Positions 59,033 to 64,000 of a stretch of DNA of 64,000 bases are shown here, piece by piece. The stretch spans positions 217,736 through 281,735 of the forward strand of contig JAWKKE010000003.1 in NCBI GenBank assembly GCA_041393415.1, in the 5' to 3' direction. Made by a program: the position numbers and the translations under genes. The notes beneath the pieces are model-generated. The model was not told where the DNA came from, ran no database searches, and was given only the letters and a program-made list of their open reading frames with translations. The DNA is from Thermoleophilia bacterium. GTDB taxonomy: Bacteria; Actinomycetota; Thermoleophilia; UBA2241. Position 1 is the stretch's first letter, and each line of letters begins with the position of its first letter.

Positions 59033-59461
59033 ATGAGAAGAACGCGCATCGTGCTCCTGATCTCCGCTCTGCTCCTCGTTGTCGCTGCAAGTGCCTGCGG
59101 CGGAACAGGGGGCGACGACGCAGGCAAGGCGAGCCCCACCGCAAGCGCGCAAACGGCCTCGGCCGAGCTCCTCAAGGATATCTGCTGGGGTGCGGAGGAT
59201 GGTGTCGAGCTGGAGCCTGTCCGCGGTGCGACAGTGGCGAGCGCCAGCGCCGACATGTACTACGTCGCTATGGAGTTCAAGACGAAGGACGGCACATCGC
59301 ACGTTGGTCTCTGGGCCACCGACAATGTGGACGGCGGGGGCACGAATGTCTCCGTGGACGACGTCGCCATGGAGTACACGGCGTGGCCCGTGGCGTCAGA
59401 CACCGATCCTAGCCTGAATGCCGACGATGCTGAGGCGAAGGCTGCGCTCGCGGCGTTGTAG
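59033..59461 (+). CDS. Putative small lipoprotein of unknown function
   Basis: A 142-residue protein: basic start MRRTRIVLLI, hydrophobic segment and lipobox VAASACGG, a Ser/Ala-rich linker, then a small domain (YYVAMEFKTKDGTSHVGLWA) with no motif I recognise. ATG 59033 with GGAGGATCCCAA upstream supports a genuine gene. Extracytoplasmic by its signal. Convergent with the first MFS gene. Confidence 0.72.
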   Translation: MRRTRIVLLISALLLVVAASACGGTGGDDAGKASPTASAQTASAELLKDICWGAEDGVELEPVRGATVASASADMYYVAMEFKTKDGTSHVGLWATDNVDGGGTNVSVDDVAMEYTAWPVASDTDPSLNADDAEAKAALAAL

Positions 59462-59520
59462 ACCGGCGTAGGACTACGCGGCCAAGCGGGCGGGTCTTCT
59501 GCGCGTCGCGACGGATCGGC

Positions 59521-61146
59521 TCAGGGACCTTTCGCAGAAGACGGAGCTTCTGTGCCGACTGGTCGCGATGGGATGCTCCCTGTGACGAACAATGCGGCCA
59601 CGGCGAACATAGCGAGTACGCCGAGCGCAGTCTTGAGCCCTGCGATGCGTGCTTGTGCATTCGACGCAAGCACGGCCTCGCTGATCGCTGAACTGACGTC
59701 GGCCTCGGCCATGGCCGCTTGGAGGTCGGAGGTCGAGACGAATGGGACACCGGCAGCCAGCGTGACGCTGGCCTTCGTCTTGATCTCGTCGGGCACCTGG
59801 GGATTCTGTTGGATTCCCTGAATGAACGCCGCCGTAAGGACGGCAATGAGCACTGAGCCGGCGACCGCCGTGCCGATTGAGGCGCCGAGGTTGGTGGCGG
59901 TGTTCTGTACTCCACCAACTTCGGCGCTGCGCTCGTCCGGGACGGCGGAGACAGTCACGCTGCCGAGCTGTGAGGCGAGTGCGCCAATGCCCGTTCCGAG
60001 GAGCACCATCGGGATGGCGACAACTGCCGCGTCGGCATCGAGGTCGATGCCGCTCATGAGTACCACGATGCCCGCCATGAGAAGGAGCAACCCTGCGCGT
60101 ACGATCAAGCGCGGCGAGGTGCGCGGGAGGACTCGCGGGACTCCGACGGCGGCCGCGAGCAGGGTCACGGAGAGGGGGATCAGGCGCACCCCAGTATCGA
60201 GGGCCGAGAGCTCAAGGACGACACTCAGAAAGAGCGGCACCAGGAAGAAGACGCCGGCCTGAAGTAGAAACTGAAAGAGAAAGACCGTGAGTCCGCCGGC
60301 GAGTTGTCTGTTGGTCAGCAGCGAGGGCGACAGTAGCGGTTCACGCCCTCGCTGCTCAATGTGCCTCTCCCACAGGAAGAAGAACCACACGAGCACGAGG
60401 CCAATGGCGATCAACCACGCGCTGGGCGAAAGCCCAAGGATGCCAATGTCGGCGGTTCTTGGTTGAATCCAGCCCCATTCCGAAGTTCGCAGCAGCCCAT
60501 AAACGGTTGCGCCCAGGCCTCCCGCGGAGATCAGGGCTCCGAACAGGTCAAGGCGTGGGCGCTGACTCGGTGCGACATCACGCACGCGGCGAGCGAGCAC
60601 CAAAATGCCCAGGACGATCACGACCTCGCCGGCGAAGACGTAGCGCCAACTCGCATACGTGGTCACGAAGCCACCGATGAGCGGGCCTGCAGCGATTGCC
60701 ATCGCGCCCGCTGCAGCGATGAGGCCGTAGGCCTTCGGCCGCTCCGCGGGGGTGAAGTTGCCGGCTACAAGGGCCACGATGGCGGGCATGATGAGGGCCG
60801 CGCCGATTCCTTCCAGACCGGACCAACCCAAGATCAGAAGCGTGAGATTCGGGGCCAGGGCAGTTGTAAGAGAGCCGCTGCCGTAGATGATGCACCCGAG
60901 TGCGAAGGCTCGTCGTCTGCCGAGGAGGCTGCCGATCTTGCCGCCGAGAATCATCAGGGTCGCCATCACCAGCGTGTAGAGAGTGATAGCGGTCTGAATA
61001 CCGGTGACCGTCGTTCCGAGGTCTGATGCCACCTGTGCTATGGAGACGTTCATGACCGATATGTCGAGGGTCATGAGGAACTGTCCCGTAGCCAGGGTTA
61101 GGAGGACGGTTCCCGAGGTTTCCTCACGCCGGATCGCAGTGGCCAT
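59521..61146 (-). CDS. DHA2-family MFS multidrug efflux transporter (second)
   Basis: A 541-residue 14-helix MFS protein: MTLDISVMNVSIAQVASDLG (motif D1), GSLLGRRRAFALGCIIYGSG (motif A) and AGPLIGGFVTTYASWRYVFA (motif C). Similar to EmrB/QacA but the C-terminal extra loop is long and Ala-rich. Follows the other MFS gene by 51 bp and presumably belongs to the MarR-controlled operon. Exports a hydrophobic compound or drug; substrate unknown. Confidence 0.9.
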   Translation of the reverse strand: MATAIRREETSGTVLLTLATGQFLMTLDISVMNVSIAQVASDLGTTVTGIQTAITLYTLVMATLMILGGKIGSLLGRRRAFALGCIIYGSGSLTTALAPNLTLLILGWSGLEGIGAALIMPAIVALVAGNFTPAERPKAYGLIAAAGAMAIAAGPLIGGFVTTYASWRYVFAGEVVIVLGILVLARRVRDVAPSQRPRLDLFGALISAGGLGATVYGLLRTSEWGWIQPRTADIGILGLSPSAWLIAIGLVLVWFFFLWERHIEQRGREPLLSPSLLTNRQLAGGLTVFLFQFLLQAGVFFLVPLFLSVVLELSALDTGVRLIPLSVTLLAAAVGVPRVLPRTSPRLIVRAGLLLLMAGIVVLMSGIDLDADAAVVAIPMVLLGTGIGALASQLGSVTVSAVPDERSAEVGGVQNTATNLGASIGTAVAGSVLIAVLTAAFIQGIQQNPQVPDEIKTKASVTLAAGVPFVSTSDLQAAMAEADVSSAISEAVLASNAQARIAGLKTALGVLAMFAVAALFVTGSIPSRPVGTEAPSSAKGP

Positions 61147-61197
61147 GCTTCCGACTGTAGCGTTGCGGGATGCGCAGCGTCAACGACGGGCGTTGTG

Positions 61198-62802
61198 CTA
61201 CTTGCGAGCCACGTGGCTACGTAGCAGCAGAGCGCAGACTCCTCCGACCACGGCAAACGCGACGCCTACGATGAAGGTTGTCGTTATGGCATCTGTGAAC
61301 CAGCCCTTGAAGACGGTCGCCATCATCTGCTGAGCGACGCTCCCCCCGTTCGCGTCCTCAGGCATGCCCATTTGCATGCCGCTGGCGAGGCTGTCGAGTA
61401 TGCGTTGTTTAACGTCGTCGGGAATAGCCGCGATACTCTGCAGTCCCGTCGTGACATTGGCGACGATGCGGTTCTGGAGGACCGCGCCGAGGATCGCGAT
61501 GCCCATGAGGCTGCCGAACTGTCTCATGGTGCTGAGCACTCCAGAGGCATTGCCCACGCGATCCAGCGGCGCAGTTGCCATGACGGCCGCTGTCACCGGC
61601 GCAACGCCCAGGCCAATCCCGATGCCGGCAACGATGAACGGAGCGATGAGTGATGTGGTGCTTGTCGTTGGCGTGAGCTTGCCCTGCCAAGGCGTGAGGC
61701 CGGCCATCCAAGCGATGCCGAAAGCGAGGAGGAACATTCCGGCGGCGACGATCCATTTGCTGCCCAGGCGATCGCTCAGCCAGCCCGCCGCAGGTGCGGC
61801 GAAGATGATGACCACGGACAGCGGGCTCATTACGAGCCCCGCTTTGAGCGCGCTGTATCCGAGCACAGTCTGGAGGAAGATCGGTACCGTGAAGAAGACG
61901 CCCATCATGCTGGCGCTGAGCAGCAAGCCCGTGATGTTTCCGGCGAGGAAGTTGACATGACGGAAGAGGGAGAAGTCGATCAGCGGCTGGCTGACCCGAC
62001 GCTCGCGCGCGTAGAAGATCAGCAGACCGATAGCCGCGGCGGCGAAGAGTCCGAGAATGAGCACTGACGTCCATCCGTACTTCTGTCCTTCGATGAGCGC
62101 GAACGTGAGGCAGAAGAGCGCAACGCTGACCAGGCCGACGCCCGGGAGATCGAGGGTCTCGACGGCGGTTGGGTTCTTCGATTCGGGGACCACTCGCAGA
62201 GTGAGCAGGAAACCCACGACGCCGATGGGGATGTTGATGAGGAAGATCCAGCGCCAGCTCACGGAGTCGATGAGAAGACCGCCGAGGCTTGGTCCGATGG
62301 CGGTGGCCAAGCCGGAGACGCCACCCCATACACCCATGGCAGCTCCACGTCTGGCCGGTGTGAAGATGGCGGCCACGATGCTGAGCGTCGAAGGCATCAT
62401 GGCAGCGCCGCCGAGTCCCTGAATGACGCGGAACGCTATGAGCCACTCGATCCCGGGCGCGAGGCCGCAGGCGAGCGAGGCAGATGTGAAGAGCACCATG
62501 CCGGTGGCGAACAGGCGTTTGCGCCCATAGAGATCGCCGAGCCGGCCGAGAGTGACGAGTGTGACCGCGAAGACAAGGACGTAGGCGTTGAGTACCCACT
62601 CCACGTCGCTGAGTCCCGCATCCATTATGGTCATGATGCGCGGGATGGCCACATTCACGATTGTGCCGTCCAGCAGGACCATGAAGAGCCCTATGCAGAG
62701 GACGGCGAGCACTGCCCAGGGGTTCTGTCGGTCAAGCGTTGTGGCTGGAGCGGTTTGGCTTGTAGTTGACGCTTCGCCGTTGGGGAGGTTGCCGTCGCTC
62801 AC
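61198..62802 (-). CDS. DHA2-family MFS multidrug efflux transporter (first, EmrB/QacA type)
   Basis: A 534-residue 14-helix MFS protein: MVLLDGTIVNVAIPRIMTIM (motif D1), GRLGDLYGRKRLFATGMVLF (motif A) and IGPSLGGLLIDSVSWRWIFL (motif C). A soluble loop precedes the last helices. Overlaps the marR stop by 4 bp, so repressor and pump are translated together. Together with the downstream MFS gene it forms a three-gene efflux operon. Confidence 0.93.
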   Translation of the reverse strand: MSDGNLPNGEASTTSQTAPATTLDRQNPWAVLAVLCIGLFMVLLDGTIVNVAIPRIMTIMDAGLSDVEWVLNAYVLVFAVTLVTLGRLGDLYGRKRLFATGMVLFTSASLACGLAPGIEWLIAFRVIQGLGGAAMMPSTLSIVAAIFTPARRGAAMGVWGGVSGLATAIGPSLGGLLIDSVSWRWIFLINIPIGVVGFLLTLRVVPESKNPTAVETLDLPGVGLVSVALFCLTFALIEGQKYGWTSVLILGLFAAAAIGLLIFYARERRVSQPLIDFSLFRHVNFLAGNITGLLLSASMMGVFFTVPIFLQTVLGYSALKAGLVMSPLSVVIIFAAPAAGWLSDRLGSKWIVAAGMFLLAFGIAWMAGLTPWQGKLTPTTSTTSLIAPFIVAGIGIGLGVAPVTAAVMATAPLDRVGNASGVLSTMRQFGSLMGIAILGAVLQNRIVANVTTGLQSIAAIPDDVKQRILDSLASGMQMGMPEDANGGSVAQQMMATVFKGWFTDAITTTFIVGVAFAVVGGVCALLLRSHVARK

Positions 62803-63320
62803 GTCCGCTCCTGTCCTCTGAGTTCGGCGATAAGCGTGTGTAGGAAGGCGATCACAGTAGCAGGATCGAGTTCCGGATAGCGCGAGAATGCCGCCTCAAC
62901 GTGGGTGCCCCACTGCTCAACGAGGTTCCGCGCGTGACGCTCGGCCGGCTCCGCCAGAGTGAGGTGGACGACGCGTGCGTCGGCTGCTTTGCGTTGGCGG
63001 GAGACCACGCCTTTCTCGCACAGGCGCCCGACGAGCTCGGATGTTGCTGCTGCGCCGATGCCGAGTTCGTCGGCGAGCTCGCCCATCGTGGCCGTCTCGC
63101 GGTGCGACAGAAGGATGACGGCTTCCATCTGCCGGGAGGTGAGCGGCTCGCCCGTCGACCGACGAAGCGCGTCGCCGTGAGGGGCGGACGCGTACAGCGC
63201 GAGCACGAGGCCAGAAAGTACGTGGACCAGTTCGCTCGCCTGTGCCCGATTACCCGTCGTCGGGTGCGAATCTGGTGGGGCTTCGCCTCGTGTGGTCACT
63301 TGTGGTTGGGCTGTGGGCAC
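62799..63320 (-). CDS. MarR-family repressor of the efflux operon
   Basis: A 173-residue MarR protein: SRQMEAVILLSHRETATMGE, LADELGIGAAATSELVGRLC and KGVVSRQRKAADARVVHLTL. The N-terminal 35 residues are polar and probably disordered. First gene of the operon, followed by the two pumps. A perfect 13-bp inverted repeat covers its transcription start, so it should repress itself and the pumps until a toxic ligand is bound. Confidence 0.93.
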   Translation of the reverse strand: MPTAQPQVTTRGEAPPDSHPTTGNRAQASELVHVLSGLVLALYASAPHGDALRRSTGEPLTSRQMEAVILLSHRETATMGELADELGIGAAATSELVGRLCEKGVVSRQRKAADARVVHLTLAEPAERHARNLVEQWGTHVEAAFSRYPELDPATVIAFLHTLIAELRGQERT

Positions 63321-63325
63321 GACAT

Positions 63326-63381
63326 CTCAATACTTCGGATACCGAAGTATTGAGTCTAGACACGTCCCGGCGAGATGACAA
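63326..63381 (-). promoter_or_regulatory. marR promoter and operator
   Basis: On the minus strand TTGTCA (63381-63376), 17-bp spacer, TAGACT (63358-63353). The operator is a perfect inverted repeat, CTCAATACTTCGG (63326-63338), ATA, and its complement (63342-63354); it overlaps the -10 box and start site, 6 bp upstream of the marR start codon. This is a textbook autorepression arrangement. Confidence 0.88.
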
Positions 63382-63465
63382 CCAGCGCTCGCGGCGACAG
63401 CAGCACCGACCCCGGCTGACGGAGTTGTGGGTGCGGATGACGGTGCTTCGGACTGCGGCGCGCCG

Positions 63466-64000
63466 TTACTCGGCGGCCGTCTCCTCCTCGCGCTTGTCAA
63501 CGCGCACGGCGCAGACCTTGAACTCCGCCGTCTTCGTCACCGGGTCGGCGGCTGAGTTGGTGAGCTCGTTCACCGGCGATTCCTTGTAGTGCAGCGTCAT
63601 GAACATCGTGCCGACGGGCACGCGATCGGTGACGGCAACTCGGGTGCTCACGGATCCTCGGCGCGATGTGACCTGCACCATATCGCCCTCGATGACGTTG
63701 AGCCGCTCGGCGTCGTCCGGGTTGATCTCTGCGAGCTCGTGCGGGCGCAGCCACTCCAGGTTGTCGCAGTGCCTGGTCATGGTGTTGTAGTGGTAGAGCA
63801 TGCGACCTGTTGTGAGGAGGATCGGATACTCTTCGTCGGTCATTTCGGCAGGATCCACGTGGGGTATGCCTTGGAGGAGGCCCTTGCCGCGAGTGAACTT
63901 GTCCTTGTGCAGGAACTGCGTGCCGGGGTGATCCTCGGTGGGGCACGGCCACTGCAGGCCGGTGGTGCCCAGTCGTTTGTAGGTCATGCCCGCGTACTGC
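63466..64000 (-). CDS. fdhA: Formate dehydrogenase alpha subunit, C-terminal part (5' end outside window)
   Basis: The last about 178 residues of a molybdopterin-dependent oxidoreductase, truncated by the window edge. YKRLGTTGLQWPCPTEDHPG, LTTGRMLYHYNTMTRHC, HELAEINPDDAERLNVIEGD and TLHYKESPVNELTN are characteristic of the C-terminal molybdopterin-binding domain of FdhA/FdhF-type formate dehydrogenases. The catalytic Cys or Sec codon lies upstream, outside the window; given the selenoprotein at 32884, a Sec version is possible. Frame is open to the edge. Confidence 0.88.
   Translation of the reverse strand, partial: QYAGMTYKRLGTTGLQWPCPTEDHPGTQFLHKDKFTRGKGLLQGIPHVDPAEMTDEEYPILLTTGRMLYHYNTMTRHCDNLEWLRPHELAEINPDDAERLNVIEGDMVQVTSRRGSVSTRVAVTDRVPVGTMFMTLHYKESPVNELTNSAADPVTKTAEFKVCAVRVDKREEETAAE

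Noticed and set aside
1..64000. Mobile elements, prophage, integrase-tRNA junctions or CRISPR arrays
   Set aside because: No transposase, integrase, terminal inverted repeats, direct-repeat arrays or tRNA-end duplications were found; the palindromes seen are operators or hairpins.

Overview
This is a GC-rich bacterial chromosome window with dense, mostly short-spaced operons. Three tRNA genes encode their own CCA ends, many starts are GTG or TTG, lipoproteins carry a C-G-(D/S/T) lipobox, and several start codons sit 6-9 nt after a -10 box (candidate leaderless mRNAs). Together with glutaminyl-tRNA synthetase, YtxH/PspC/GlsB-type stress proteins, class I fumarase, heterodisulfide-reductase-like genes, a selenoprotein and formate dehydrogenase, this suggests an anaerobic or facultatively anaerobic Gram-positive, most likely Actinomycetota or a neighbouring phylum. 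The lineage is an inference from gene content, not from a marker tree. I see no insertion sequence, prophage, rRNA or CRISPR array.

Layout. 1-4.8 kb: end of a Complex I operon (nuoL'-M-N) coupled to a YmdB-like phosphoesterase; then an HtrA protease. 6.3-14.1 kb: a leftward operon ACT protein - two LivK-type binding proteins - LivH-LivM-LivG-LivF - PaaK-type CoA ligase, a module for uptake and activation of an amino acid or aryl acid. 14.3-16.5 kb: glnS with tRNA-Gln(CTG) directly downstream and tRNA-Glu(CTC) facing it. 16.6-24.6 kb: carbonic-anhydrase-like protein, malic enzyme, class I fumarase (two subunits), a PCMT-acylphosphatase fusion, YtxH and a phosphoesterase. 24.6-30.6 kb: DUF362 ferredoxin, methyltransferase, CsoR/CstR-type repressor, PHP and HD phosphohydrolases, class II fumarase.

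30.6-42.4 kb: YgbA-like protein, cardiolipin synthase, GlsB, a peroxiredoxin-like selenoprotein read through TGA (33013-33015), tRNA-Ala, a lipoprotein, a multi-pass membrane protein with a CsoR/CstR-type operator, a Lon-type protease, universal-stress and DUF1269 proteins, and an aminotransferase.

42.4-50.8 kb is the most interesting region. An ArsR repressor with its own promoter/operator heads an operon of TusA, an MvhD-like protein that lacks the usual leading cysteines, an HdrA protein with a complete GltD/NfnB-like NAD(P)H module inserted inside it, a second conventional HdrA, a small winged-helix protein, HdrC, HdrB and DsrE2. This reads as a sulfur-carrier-linked, flavin-based electron-transfer (possibly bifurcating) complex. 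A sulfur/redox theme recurs in the window: the repressor at 26.4 kb has the x-C-x-C pattern of persulfide sensors, and the selenoprotein and TusA/DsrE2 fit the same physiology.

50.9-64 kb: GH18 hydrolase, GlpD, an ABC-2 exporter divergent from an unusual MarR/beta-domain fusion, YjbQ, patatin, PspC, a lipoprotein, two DHA2 MFS pumps with an autoregulated MarR repressor, and the C-terminal part of a formate dehydrogenase alpha subunit.
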